DNA of 64,000 bases from contig JAHEBO010000011.1 of NCBI GenBank assembly GCA_024642215.1, positions 5,616-69,615 of the forward strand, in the 5' to 3' direction. Positions 1-8,226 of this stretch are shown here, piece by piece. Below the pieces are notes generated by a model. The model saw nothing but the letters and a program-made list of their open reading frames with translations. It ran no database searches and was not told the origin of the DNA. The stretch comes from Limnohabitans sp. (GTDB taxonomy: Bacteria; Pseudomonadota; Gammaproteobacteria; Burkholderiales; Burkholderiaceae_C). Both the position numbers and the translations under genes were made by a program. Position 1 is the stretch's first letter, and every line of letters begins with the position of its first letter.

Positions 1-2
1 TA

Positions 3-392
3 GGCGGCTATGTCAAAGCTGTGTTGGGGCCAGACAGTTTGTTTTTGGCAGGTGCATTGGCAGCCACAGTGGTCACTTGGTTCACGTTTCTGCCTTCCTT
101 TATTTTTATCTTGGCAGGTGGGCCATTTGTTGAGAGCACCCACAACGATTTGAAATTCACAGCACCCCTCACCGCCATCACAGCGGCGGTAGTGGGGGTC
201 ATTTTAAATTTGGCCATGTTCTTTGGGTATCACACGCTTTGGCCAAAGGGTTTTGGCGATGCGATGGATGTGCCATCTGCGCTCATTGCGTTGGGGGCTG
301 CCATTGCCTTATTTATATACAAGCGCAATGTGATGCATGTGATTGCCATGTGCGGTTTAGTGGGCATGGCTGTCCATGCCCTTCAGCGTTAA
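3..392 (+). CDS. chrA: Chromate transporter ChrA, C-terminal part (partial)
   Basis: The reading frame is open from the left edge of the window, so the start lies outside it; about 129 C-terminal residues are visible. The segment has several hydrophobic stretches, including the LPSFIFILAGGPFVE region typical of the C-terminal half of CHR-family transporters, and ends in a short basic tail. Family members are inner-membrane proteins that export chromate or take up related oxyanions. The neighbours give no further hint of function. The family call is good; the substrate is inferred from family membership only. Confidence 0.8.
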   Translation, partial: GGYVKAVLGPDSLFLAGALAATVVTWFTFLPSFIFILAGGPFVESTHNDLKFTAPLTAITAAVVGVILNLAMFFGYHTLWPKGFGDAMDVPSALIALGAAIALFIYKRNVMHVIAMCGLVGMAVHALQR

Positions 393-420
393 CACAGTCC
401 ACCCAACGGACTTAACCGAC

Positions 421-1317
421 TTAACCGCGCTTCAAATAAACTTTGACAAAGCTGGTTTTAAGTTTGTCTGCTTGCGCGGGCAAAGCTTCTGATTTGCCTT
501 CTTTGGCCATGGCATACAAGGCATCTAACTGTGTACGGATGGCTTGAATTTCTGCATCGTTGGCTTCGGCTTCGATGGTCTGCAACTTGGCATTCACTTG
601 TTCATACAAGCCAACTGTTTTGGCGGTGTCTTTGGCATTGCCAGAGTCAAGCATGAGTTCCATGGCATCGTGAAAATCCACCAAAGCTACGGACAACATA
701 GAAAAGCCATTGCGCTTGAATTGTTCTTGAAAAACGGGGCGGACTTTTTCTAAATCTAAGTGCGCTTGTTTTAAATCGCCAGATTTGACGGCATCTTTAA
801 CGCCCATCATCATGCCTTGTACCTGCGCCAGATCGGCAGCAAATCGGGTGTCACTTCGCAATGCATAGGGGCGGTACTCGCTGTATTTGTTTTGAAACTT
901 TTCAAAAGCAGGCACCCATTGATCGTAGTTGGCAATGGCTTTTTCGCGCTCACCCTTGCCCGTGAGAAACAAGGTTTGCTTGTAAAAATGGTTCATAGCA
1001 TTGAAGTCTTCCAAGAATATTTTTCTTGAAAAAACAGCACTGGCGTAACTGCCGCCCACCACAGCACCCAACAAAGCCACAACGGCTACAACACGCACCC
1101 AAAGTGCTGGCATGCGGCTGCAAGACGCTGCACTGGGGCCAACACCCATCACTTTGTAAATAGGGCAAAAGCTACTGGCTCCCGTGACAAGCATGACTGC
1201 GCCCGCCAAGTAAGCCAACATTTGAGGCACGCCACTCAACCAAAAGAAGCCGGCCTCTAAAAGCACGACCGCCAGCAAGAGGCGAAGAAAACGATCGATG
1301 GGCAGTATGTTTTTCAT
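421..1317 (-). CDS. DUF2892 (YgaP-type) membrane protein with helical periplasmic extension
   Basis: 298 residues. I chose the ATG at 1317 because a GAGG lies 7 bases upstream; an in-frame start further upstream has no such support. The N-terminus carries two membrane segments with the TGASSFCPIYKVMG signature of the YgaP-like DUF2892 domain (about residues 1-65). A third membrane segment follows at about 75-95, then about 200 residues that look all-helical, probably periplasmic. There is no CxxCH, so it is not a cytochrome c' despite the helical-bundle look. Most DUF2892 proteins are the small domain alone, so the extension is unusual. The function is unknown. An FNR/ANR-like half-palindrome lies 56-69 bases upstream of the start. 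Confidence 0.75.
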   Translation of the reverse strand: MKNILPIDRFLRLLLAVVLLEAGFFWLSGVPQMLAYLAGAVMLVTGASSFCPIYKVMGVGPSAASCSRMPALWVRVVAVVALLGAVVGGSYASAVFSRKIFLEDFNAMNHFYKQTLFLTGKGEREKAIANYDQWVPAFEKFQNKYSEYRPYALRSDTRFAADLAQVQGMMMGVKDAVKSGDLKQAHLDLEKVRPVFQEQFKRNGFSMLSVALVDFHDAMELMLDSGNAKDTAKTVGLYEQVNAKLQTIEAEANDAEIQAIRTQLDALYAMAKEGKSEALPAQADKLKTSFVKVYLKRG

Positions 1318-1372
1318 GAAGTACCTCGTATTAAGTGTTGTTCTAAGTGTGGCGCTTCGCAACCAAAATCAA

Positions 1373-1386
1373 ATGACATAGATCAA
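1373..1386 (-). promoter_or_regulatory. Weak FNR/ANR-like site
   Basis: The plus strand reads ATGACATAGATCAA, compared with the FNR/ANR consensus TTGAT-N4-ATCAA. The right half is perfect and the left half matches three of five bases. It lies upstream of the YgaP-type membrane protein gene and could make that gene oxygen-responsive. A single imperfect match in AT-rich DNA is weak evidence. Confidence 0.25.
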
Positions 1387-1402
1387 GGCAAACACTTATT
1401 TG

Positions 1403-1427
1403 AATTCAACAAATTCAATAAATTCAA
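1403..1427. repeat. Three AATTCAA direct repeats, 9-bp period
   Basis: AATTCAA occurs at 1403-1409, 1412-1418 and 1421-1427, that is, every 9 bases, just upstream of the -35 element of the toxin-antitoxin promoter. It may be a protein-binding array or simply AT-rich spacer DNA. Confidence 0.4.
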
Positions 1428-1430
1428 GGC

Positions 1431-1481
1431 TTTACAAATGCACCCTGGTTGAGATATATTCTGACCAATCTAGTCAGAATA
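1431..1481 (+). promoter_or_regulatory. Promoter and palindromic operator of the toxin-antitoxin operon
   Basis: A -35 TTTACA (1431-1436) and a -10 TATATT (1455-1460) are separated by 18 bases. A palindrome with perfect 9-base arms, TATTCTGAC and GTCAGAATA (1457-1465 and 1473-1481, 7-base spacer), overlaps the -10 and the likely start point. This is the usual arrangement for autorepression by a Phd/YefM antitoxin or its toxin complex. The antitoxin ATG follows at 1498. Confidence 0.7.
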
Positions 1482-1497
1482 GTTATTAGGAGGCACT

Positions 1498-1749
1498 ATG
1501 CAAATGTGGCAAATGCAAGAAGCGAAAGCTCGCCTGTCTGAAGTCGTCAAATGTGCCGAGACCATCGGACCCCAAAACATCACAGTGCACGGCCAGCCGG
1601 TAGCAGTGGTCATTTCCCAGGCCATGTACGAGAAATTGACGGGCAATGAACAATCATTGGTCAAATTCATGCGCTCTTCACCCTTGTATGCCATGGAAGA
1701 TGTGCCCCTTGAAAGAGACCAAAGCCTTACACGCAAGGTGTCGCTTTGA
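1498..1749 (+). CDS. Type II antitoxin, Phd/YefM family
   Basis: 83 residues. The ATG at 1498 has AGGAGG 5 bases upstream. The N-terminus follows the Phd/YefM pattern (MWQMQEAKARLSEVV...), with a central G-x-PVAVVIS strand and a YEKL segment; this half forms the DNA-binding dimer and the polar C-terminus is expected to wrap the toxin. Its stop overlaps the start of the PIN toxin gene (TTGA), implying translational coupling. It should neutralise the toxin and repress the promoter through the palindrome at 1457-1481. The pairing of a Phd-type antitoxin with a PIN toxin is common. Confidence 0.88.
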   Translation: MQMWQMQEAKARLSEVVKCAETIGPQNITVHGQPVAVVISQAMYEKLTGNEQSLVKFMRSSPLYAMEDVPLERDQSLTRKVSL

Positions 1750-2159
1750 GCTACTTAATTGATACCAACGTCCTGTCTGAACTGCGCCGCAAAACACCCG
1801 ATGTCAATGTTGTGAAATGGGTCAACAGCAGGCCAGCCACAACCCTGTATTTGAGTGTGCTCACTTTGGGCGAGTTGCGCAAAGGCATCGACAGTTTGGC
1901 CGATGCAAAACGCAGACTCAAACTGGTGGACTGGCTCGAAACCGAGTTGCCTTTGTTTTTTGCGGGAAGAATTCTTGCCATTGACCAAGGTGTTGCAGAT
2001 CACTGGGGGCGTTTACTGGCCGTTGCCGGTAGACCTTTGCCAGCCATTGACAGCCTGTTGGGCGCTACCGCTGCTCATCACGGTTTAACCATGGTGACAC
2101 GTAACAGCAAAGATTTTGATAACCTAGGGCTAGAAGTCCTTAACCCCTGGAACGATTGA
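1746..2159 (+). CDS. Type II toxin, VapC-like PIN-domain ribonuclease
   Basis: 137 residues from a TTG start that overlaps the antitoxin stop; no in-frame ATG lies near the PIN start motif, so the TTG is likely real. The PIN-domain acidic residues are all visible: D6 in LIDTNVLSE, E43 in LGELRKG, D102 in AIDSLLGATA and D123 in TRNSKDF. The protein is therefore probably an active Mg-dependent RNase of the VapC/FitB type that inhibits translation when the antitoxin is degraded. The next gene starts only 6 bases after its stop, so the pair may be co-transcribed with it. Confidence 0.9.
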   Translation: MSYLIDTNVLSELRRKTPDVNVVKWVNSRPATTLYLSVLTLGELRKGIDSLADAKRRLKLVDWLETELPLFFAGRILAIDQGVADHWGRLLAVAGRPLPAIDSLLGATAAHHGLTMVTRNSKDFDNLGLEVLNPWND

Positions 2160-2165
2160 ACAAAC

Positions 2166-3326
2166 ATGACCAAAGAATTTGACATTGTGGTGCACGGCGC
2201 CACTGGCTTTACGGGCCGCCTCATTGCAGAATATTTGCTAACACGCGCCGACACCGGCCTCACATGGGCCATGGGCGGCCGCAGTCTCGACAAGCTGCAA
2301 GCCGTGCGCGACGAAATTGGCGCACCCGCTTCCACGCCTCTGGTAGTGATCGAAAGCAGCGACGCAGCGTCCTTGAAATCGCTGATGTCTCGCACACGAT
2401 TGGTCATCTCTGCCGTTGGCCCTTACCAGCTGTATGGCAACGAATTGGTCAAAGCTTGCGCCGAAGCGGGTGTGGACTATGTGGATTTGTGCGGCGAGCC
2501 GGCATGGATGCGTCACATGATTGACCAGCACCAAGCCGCTGCAGAAAAAAGTGGCGCGCGCCTGGTCTTCTCTTGCGGTTTCGACTCCAGCCCTTTCGAC
2601 TTGGGTGTGTTCATGGCGCAAGACGAAATGACCAAACGCTTCGGCAAGCCAGCACCTCGCGTGCGCGGCCGCGTTCGCAAAATGAAGGGCACTTTCTCTG
2701 GCGGCACTGCCGCCAGCTTCAAGGCCACCATGGCTGCAGCGGCCACGCAGCCTGGCGTCATTGACTTGCTCAAAAACCCCTTCTCTCTCACCCCCGGTTT
2801 TGAAGGCCCTAAACAGCCTACAGGCCACAAGCCCATGTTGGACGAAGTCATGGGCATGTGGGTTGCGCCGTTCATCATGGCCACCATCAACACGCGCAAT
2901 GTGCATCGCTCCAACTTTTTGCTCAACCATGTGTGGGGTTCCGACTTTGTCTACGACGAAATGATCGTCACAGGCCCAGGCGAAAAAGGTGAAGCCATCG
3001 CCAACGCCATTGCCCAAGACAAAAGCATGAGCGAGGACAAACTCAAACCCGGCGAAGGCCCTTCCAAAGCAGAACGCGAAGCGGGCAGCTACGACGTGTT
3101 GTTCATTGCCACCAACGAACAAGGCCAATCGGTACAGGTCGGTGTCAAGGGCGACCGAGACCCAGGCTACGGCAGCACCTCCAAAATGATTGCCGAAGCG
3201 GCCATCTGTTTGTTGAAAGATGCCACTGCCACCAAGGGCGGATTCTGGACACCCGCTTCAGCGATGGGTCATGCACTCATTGCCCGTTTGCAGTCTCATG
3301 CGGGCCTGAGCTTTAGCGTGGAATAA
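2166..3326 (+). CDS. Saccharopine dehydrogenase-like NAD(P)-binding oxidoreductase
   Basis: 386 residues starting at ATG 2166. The N-terminus has a Rossmann motif (VVHGATGFTGRLIAEYL) followed by an MGGRSLDKL strand, as in the saccharopine-dehydrogenase-like/trans-acting enoyl reductase group. The middle contains DLCGEPAWMR and SCGFDSSPFDLG, which are conserved in this group. Bacterial members are soluble or membrane-associated oxidoreductases, mostly of unknown substrate; some act in lipid metabolism. The gene lies directly behind the toxin gene with only a weak ribosome-binding site. Codon usage looks like the chromosome average. The specific reaction cannot be assigned. Confidence 0.82.
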   Translation: MTKEFDIVVHGATGFTGRLIAEYLLTRADTGLTWAMGGRSLDKLQAVRDEIGAPASTPLVVIESSDAASLKSLMSRTRLVISAVGPYQLYGNELVKACAEAGVDYVDLCGEPAWMRHMIDQHQAAAEKSGARLVFSCGFDSSPFDLGVFMAQDEMTKRFGKPAPRVRGRVRKMKGTFSGGTAASFKATMAAAATQPGVIDLLKNPFSLTPGFEGPKQPTGHKPMLDEVMGMWVAPFIMATINTRNVHRSNFLLNHVWGSDFVYDEMIVTGPGEKGEAIANAIAQDKSMSEDKLKPGEGPSKAEREAGSYDVLFIATNEQGQSVQVGVKGDRDPGYGSTSKMIAEAAICLLKDATATKGGFWTPASAMGHALIARLQSHAGLSFSVE

Positions 3327-3339
3327 GCCCTACACAACA

Positions 3340-3370
3340 AGGTCGTGCGTGATGAGGTCACGCACAACCT
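3340..3370. terminator. Hairpin between convergent genes
   Basis: A 13-base stem with one mismatch (AGGTCGTGCGTGA at 3340-3352 against 3358-3370, 5-base loop) fills the gap between two convergent stop codons. No T-run follows on either strand, so it is a plausible but not classical bidirectional terminator. Confidence 0.45.
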
Positions 3371-3372
3371 GG

Positions 3373-4452
3373 TTAAGGCTTGAGCTCCATCGCCGAAGGT
3401 AAAAATCCCTTCAAGCTGTGCACACCATTGGCAAACAAAATGGCGTTCACAGTGGCTTGAGCGACAGCTTCTGCAGCCATCACCGTTAACAACATCATGT
3501 CGGGGGCTGCAGTTTCTGCGCATGTGGCCATGGCAAACAAGGTGTCGCCATCCAAGGTGGTGTGCGCTGGCCTGATGCTTCGGGCAAAGCCATCGTGGGC
3601 ACTCATGGCCAAGCGCTTGGCTTGGGCTTTGGTCAACGTGGCGTTGGTGGCCACGATGCCAATGCTGGTGTTGGTGCCGGCCATGGGCGTGGCGGCAGTT
3701 TGCCCAGCCAGCAAGGCTTGCTGGGTATTGAGCAAACGTGTGCCATCGGCGGTGCGTGCACCCGCCAACACTTGACCATTGCTTGGATCAATCACATCAC
3801 CCACGGCATTGCACGCCACCATGGCGCCCACTTGCCATGGGCCCACTCTGACCAAGGCATGGCCAATGCCGCCCTTCATGGCGCGGTTCAGTCCAAACAA
3901 TTTACCCACCACCGCTCCCGCACCTGCACCCACATTGCCCGACATGGGTGGCACCATGGAGCGCATGGCGCTCGCTGACAATGGCTTTTGATAAACAGCA
4001 TCTTCGCAAGCGGCGAACCCAGCGGCTACGTCAGGTCTGATCTTGGGGTTGTCGCCTTCTCGCACCATGGGCAAATCAAACAACACAGCAGCCGGCACGA
4101 TGGGCACACAACCATGCCCGGTTTGAAAGCCCATGTTGCGCTCATCAAGCCAGCGCATGACACCGCTGGCCGCATCCAAACCAAAGGCACTGCCACCCGA
4201 CAGCAAGACCGCATGCACTTTGTCGACCAAGTTGCTGGGGTCGAGCAAATCGGTTTCTCGGGTGCCGGGTGCTGCACCGCGAACGTCCACACCGCCCACA
4301 GCCCCTTGCGGCGCCAGCACCACTGAGCAGCCTGTTAAGCGTTGACTAGACGTAAAGTGACCCAAGTGCAATCCGGCAATGTCCGCAATGCTGCCGTAGT
4401 GCGGGTTGGCTCTTTCGCTCAATCGGGTGATTACAATGTTCTGAGATGTCAT
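3373..4452 (-). CDS. P1-family aminopeptidase (DmpA/BapA-like Ntn hydrolase)
   Basis: 359 residues. The ATG at 4452 is preferred over one six codons upstream because AAAAGGG precedes it by 6 bases. The N-terminal region contains the SIADIAGLHLGHFTS segment of peptidase family S58/P1, and LSGGSAFGLDAASGVMRWL follows. GTNTSIGIVATNA (about residue 250) is the self-cleavage region; the new N-terminal Thr or Ser there becomes the nucleophile. Known members release N-terminal residues from D-amino-acid, beta-amino-acid or ordinary L-peptides. It is divergent, across an 83-base gap, from a peptide ABC transporter, which suggests it processes imported peptides. There is no signal peptide, so it should be cytoplasmic. 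Confidence 0.85.
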   Translation of the reverse strand: MTSQNIVITRLSERANPHYGSIADIAGLHLGHFTSSQRLTGCSVVLAPQGAVGGVDVRGAAPGTRETDLLDPSNLVDKVHAVLLSGGSAFGLDAASGVMRWLDERNMGFQTGHGCVPIVPAAVLFDLPMVREGDNPKIRPDVAAGFAACEDAVYQKPLSASAMRSMVPPMSGNVGAGAGAVVGKLFGLNRAMKGGIGHALVRVGPWQVGAMVACNAVGDVIDPSNGQVLAGARTADGTRLLNTQQALLAGQTAATPMAGTNTSIGIVATNATLTKAQAKRLAMSAHDGFARSIRPAHTTLDGDTLFAMATCAETAAPDMMLLTVMAAEAVAQATVNAILFANGVHSLKGFLPSAMELKP

Positions 4453-4535
4453 TTGAAACCCTTTTATCAATGCCCCGGTTCATACGTGCCAACACGGCAA
4501 ATGAAACGCAAGCCCTGAAGTCACAAGGATAACGC

Positions 4536-5504
4536 GTGTCGTCATTTGTGCTCCAACGCTTGCTCAGTTTTTTCGTCACGTTGGCGGTCACCTCGGTCGT
4601 GGTGTTCGGCGTGCTTGAATGGCTGCCGGGCAATGCAGCGCAAGTCATTTTGGGTGAAACAGCCACCCCCGAATCTTTGGCGGCCATGGAAGAAAAGTTG
4701 GGACTCAATCAGCCCGCCCTCATGCGTTATATGCAATGGGCGGGTGGCTTGCTTCAAGGGCAATCGGGCATCAGCATTTCATACGATACGCCCACCGCCG
4801 TGCTCATGCTGGAACGCATGCATGTCACCCTGCCCTTGGCCATCATGGCCATGAGCCTCACTGTGCTGATGGCTTTGTGCCTGGGACTCTATGCCGCCTC
4901 CAAACTCAACACCGCGGGGGATGTGGGCGTGATGACCCTCAGCCAAATCGGTTTGGCTTTGCCCAATTTTTGGTTGGCCATTTTGCTCATCTTGTTGTTT
5001 GCGGTGCAATTGCAATGGGTCAGTGCTGGCGGATTTCCGGGTTGGTCGGAAGAAGATGGTGGTGGTTTGTGGGCTGGATTTTCTGCTTTGATTTTGCCCG
5101 CCATGGCGCTGGCCGCTGTGCAAACCGCTATTTTGACGCGCGTGACACGTTCGGCTGTGATTGAGGCCATGTCGGAAGACTATGTGCGCACCGCGCGCGC
5201 AAAAGGCTTGTCCAAACAGCAAGTGCTTTGGGGTCATGTGCTGCGCAATGCCATGATTCCGGTGATCACCGTGATGGGTTTGCAATTTGGCAACCTGATC
5301 ACCAGCGCCATCGTGATTGAAAATGTGTTTGTGTTGCCGGGCATTGGTCGCCTGATTTTTCAGGCCATTGCCAACCGCGATTTGATTGTGGTGCGCGATG
5401 TGGTCATGCTGCTATCGGCCATGGTCATCTTGATCAACTTTTTAATTGACTTGCTGTATGCGTGGATTGATCCGCGTTTGAAGTCAGGCGGGGCTGACGC
5501 ATGA
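4536..5504 (+). CDS. Peptide ABC transporter permease, DppB/OppB type
   Basis: 322 residues from a GTG start with AAGGA 7 bases upstream. A membrane helix near residues 8-30 is followed by a periplasmic stretch and then five further helices. The EAA loop appears as VRTARAKGLSKQQVLWGHVLRNA, and the C-terminal YAWIDPRLK ending is typical. It forms the channel with the next gene product in the inner membrane. It is the first gene of a five-gene transporter operon (permease, permease, ATPase, ATPase, binding protein). The family also carries glutathione, nickel and opine substrates, so the exact ligand is open. Confidence 0.9.
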   Translation: MSSFVLQRLLSFFVTLAVTSVVVFGVLEWLPGNAAQVILGETATPESLAAMEEKLGLNQPALMRYMQWAGGLLQGQSGISISYDTPTAVLMLERMHVTLPLAIMAMSLTVLMALCLGLYAASKLNTAGDVGVMTLSQIGLALPNFWLAILLILLFAVQLQWVSAGGFPGWSEEDGGGLWAGFSALILPAMALAAVQTAILTRVTRSAVIEAMSEDYVRTARAKGLSKQQVLWGHVLRNAMIPVITVMGLQFGNLITSAIVIENVFVLPGIGRLIFQAIANRDLIVVRDVVMLLSAMVILINFLIDLLYAWIDPRLKSGGADA

Positions 5505-6325
5505 AGCGCGCATTCAAGCATCCCAGCTTTGTGGCAGGCGCCATTTTGGTCACGCTCTTGGTGGTGAGCGCCATCGTTTCTTTGTTCTGGTCACCCTACC
5601 CTGTGGGCGACATCGACATTCCGAACAAGCTGGCCAAAGCCAGTGCGCAACATTGGTTTGGCACAGACAGCTTGGGCCGCGACATTGCATCCTTACTGTT
5701 GGTGGGCAGTCAAAACTCTTTGTTGGTCGGTTTCATCGCTGTGGGCATTGGCCTGGGTTTTGGCGTACCACTGGGCCTTTTGGCCTCTGCCAAACGCGGC
5801 TGGGTAGAAGAAGTGGTGATGCGCGCCGCCGACTTTACGTTTGCATTCCCTGCTTTGCTCTCGGCCATTTTGCTCACGTCCATTTATGGCCCAGGCTTGG
5901 TGGTCAGCATCACGGCCATTGGCATTTTCAACATTCCTGTGTTTGCACGCATCACGCGTGGTGCCGCTAACGCCGTGTGGTCACGCGATTACACCTTGGC
6001 CGCTAGAGCCGCCGGCAAAACCAAATGGGCCATCACGTGGGAGCATGTATTGCCCAATGTGGCCAGCGTGCTGATTGTGCAAGCCACCGTGCAATTTGCC
6101 ATCGCCATCTTGGCCGAAGCGGCTTTGTCTTATTTGGGCTTGGGCACGCAGCCACCCAATCCCAGCTGGGGTCGCATGCTGAACGAAGCGCAATCGCAAA
6201 TGTTCCAAGCCCCCATGTTGGCGGTGTACCCAGGCGTGGCCATTGCCTTGGCCGTGTTGGGACTGAACTTGATGGGCGACGGTCTGCGTGATCTGCTCGA
6301 TCCACGTTTGTCGAGGGCGCGATAA
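5501..6325 (+). CDS. Peptide ABC transporter permease, DppC/OppC type
   Basis: 274 residues; the ATG overlaps the previous stop (ATGA), indicating translational coupling. The first membrane helix lies at about residues 10-30. It is followed by HWFGTDSLGRD, the conserved periplasmic motif of DppC/OppC permeases. The EAA loop is YTLAARAAGKTKWAITWEHVLPN, and the protein ends LMGDGLRDLLDPRL. It is the heterodimer partner of the upstream permease. Confidence 0.9.
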   Translation: MKRAFKHPSFVAGAILVTLLVVSAIVSLFWSPYPVGDIDIPNKLAKASAQHWFGTDSLGRDIASLLLVGSQNSLLVGFIAVGIGLGFGVPLGLLASAKRGWVEEVVMRAADFTFAFPALLSAILLTSIYGPGLVVSITAIGIFNIPVFARITRGAANAVWSRDYTLAARAAGKTKWAITWEHVLPNVASVLIVQATVQFAIAILAEAALSYLGLGTQPPNPSWGRMLNEAQSQMFQAPMLAVYPGVAIALAVLGLNLMGDGLRDLLDPRLSRAR

Positions 6326-6334
6326 GCCATTCAA

Positions 6335-7366
6335 ATGAACATGTCTCGCAACGCCCCTCCTTTGCTGTCTGTCCGCGATTTGCGCGTGGCCCTGCAAACC
6401 TCGCACGGCCATGTGGAAGCTTTGCGCGGTGTGAATTTTGAAATGCAACGGGGTGATACGCTGGGATTGATTGGCGAAAGCGGTTGCGGCAAATCACTCA
6501 CCGCATTGGCGGTGATGGGCTTGCTGCCAGACCGCGCCAAGGTTTCTGGCTCAATTCACTTGAATGGCACCGACCTTACGCAACTGAACGAAGCCGCCTT
6601 GTGCGAGATGCGCGGTGCGCGCATGGCGATGATTTTTCAAGAGCCCATGACAGCGCTCAATCCGCTGCATCCCATTTGGAAGCAAATTGCCGAGCCTCTT
6701 CAATTGCATCAAGGCATGGACCTAACGGCCGCCAAGGCTCGTGCACTTGAATTGCTAGAACGTGTGCAATTGCCACGCGCCAAAGAACGACTCGATGCTT
6801 ATCCGCACCAACTCTCAGGTGGCCAACGTCAACGCGTGATGATTTCCATTGCGCTCGCATGTCAACCCGATATCTTGATTGCCGACGAACCCACCACAGC
6901 GCTCGATGTCACGGTGCAAAAAGAAGTTCTGAACTTGATACGCCAACTGGTGGCAGAAGACGGCATGGGCTTGCTGTTGATCAGCCACGACTTAGGGTTA
7001 ATGCGTGATCAGGTGGACCGTGTCATGGTGATGTACGGTGGTGCGGTGGTTGAAAGTGCCAGCACTGAAGCACTGTTTGAACATCGCGCGCATCCCTACG
7101 CGCAAGGCCTGTTTGCAGCACGTCCGCAGCTGGGCGTGAAGCGCGGCACAAGGCTCCAAACCATTCCAGGCAATGTGCCTGACATTTTCAATTGGCCGCA
7201 AGGCTGTGCATTTGCAGACCGCTGCCCTTATGTGCAAACCAACTGCCGCCAGTCATTGCCGCAGCTTGAACAGGTCCCCAACCCAACGCACGCAGAAGGT
7301 TTGCCCGCTGCGGCTGAACACTGGGTGCGCTGCCCCCAATGGCAACACTTGGAGGTGGCCGCATGA
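6335..7366 (+). CDS. Peptide ABC transporter ATPase, DppD/OppD type
   Basis: 343 residues. Walker A is GESGCGKS, the signature is LSGGQRQRV, and Walker B is ILIADEPTTALDV, followed by the SHDLGLM switch. The C-terminal oligopeptide-binding extension has a four-cysteine pattern (GCAFADRCPYVQTNC... and a later C), which in this family ligates an iron-sulfur cluster or is structural. It powers the two upstream permeases together with the next ATPase, whose start overlaps this stop. Confidence 0.9.
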   Translation: MNMSRNAPPLLSVRDLRVALQTSHGHVEALRGVNFEMQRGDTLGLIGESGCGKSLTALAVMGLLPDRAKVSGSIHLNGTDLTQLNEAALCEMRGARMAMIFQEPMTALNPLHPIWKQIAEPLQLHQGMDLTAAKARALELLERVQLPRAKERLDAYPHQLSGGQRQRVMISIALACQPDILIADEPTTALDVTVQKEVLNLIRQLVAEDGMGLLLISHDLGLMRDQVDRVMVMYGGAVVESASTEALFEHRAHPYAQGLFAARPQLGVKRGTRLQTIPGNVPDIFNWPQGCAFADRCPYVQTNCRQSLPQLEQVPNPTHAEGLPAAAEHWVRCPQWQHLEVAA

Positions 7367-8205
7367 GCCACGCGTCATCGGTGTTGTTAGACGTTCAACA
7401 CGTCAGTCAACAATACGCATTGCCCAAGCCCTCTTTGTTTGCCAAAGCGGGCCACATTCAAGCCTTGAACGATGTGAGTTTTCAACTCAAGGCGGGCAAA
7501 AGTTTAGGCATTGTGGGCGAGTCGGGTTCTGGTAAATCGACGCTGGCCCGTTTGGTCATGGCCTTGGAAAAACCAACGCAGGGCAAGGTGGTGTTCAAAG
7601 GGCAAGATCTGAACGCCTTGGGCGCCGATCAATTGCGCGCAGCGCGCAGTGATTTTCAAATGGTCTTTCAAGACCCCTATGGCTCGCTCGATCCACGCCA
7701 AAAGGTTTTGCGCATTGTGTCCGAGCCGCTGCACAGCACCTTGCACAGCGGCTCAGGAAAATCACTGAGCTCACAAGATTTAAAAGACCGGGCGGCGCAA
7801 GCACTGACCGAGGTGGGTTTGCGCACCTCCGACCTCGACAAATACCCCCATGAGTTTTCGGGTGGCCAACGTCAACGCATTGCCATTGCCAGGGCACTGA
7901 TCACAAGGCCCTCTTTGATCGTGGCCGACGAGCCCGTCAGCGCCTTGGACGTCTCGGTGCAAGCCCAGGTCTTGAACCTCATGATGGACCTGCAAGACCG
8001 ACTGGGCTTGAGTTACCTGTTTGTCAGCCATGATCTTGCGGTTGTGAACCTGATGTGCGACGATGTGCTCGTTTTGCAGCACGGTCACGTGGTGGAAGCC
8101 GGTGCATCAGAAGCCATCTTTCAAAATGCCCAGCATCCCTATACGCAAGCATTGCTTGCGGCCATCCCTGGCCATGCTGCATCCGACCATTTGCATTCCG
8201 CCTAA
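7363..8205 (+). CDS. Peptide ABC transporter ATPase, DppF/OppF type
   Basis: 280 residues. I use the ATG at 7363, which overlaps the previous stop as ATGA and has GGAGG upstream; the longer frame would start inside the previous gene. Walker A is GESGSGKST, the signature is FSGGQRQRI, and Walker B is LIVADEPVSALDV. This is the second ATPase subunit of the peptide importer. It is shorter at the C-terminus than some DppF proteins and lacks the Cys cluster seen in its partner. Confidence 0.9.
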   Translation: MSHASSVLLDVQHVSQQYALPKPSLFAKAGHIQALNDVSFQLKAGKSLGIVGESGSGKSTLARLVMALEKPTQGKVVFKGQDLNALGADQLRAARSDFQMVFQDPYGSLDPRQKVLRIVSEPLHSTLHSGSGKSLSSQDLKDRAAQALTEVGLRTSDLDKYPHEFSGGQRQRIAIARALITRPSLIVADEPVSALDVSVQAQVLNLMMDLQDRLGLSYLFVSHDLAVVNLMCDDVLVLQHGHVVEAGASEAIFQNAQHPYTQALLAAIPGHAASDHLHSA

Positions 8206-8226
8206 TTTTTGATGAAGGAGTTTTTC

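Noticed and set aside
2238-3128. 296-codon minus-strand ORF opposite the saccharopine-dehydrogenase-like gene
   Set aside because: Antisense shadow; its composition reflects the complementary strand of a conserved coding sequence.
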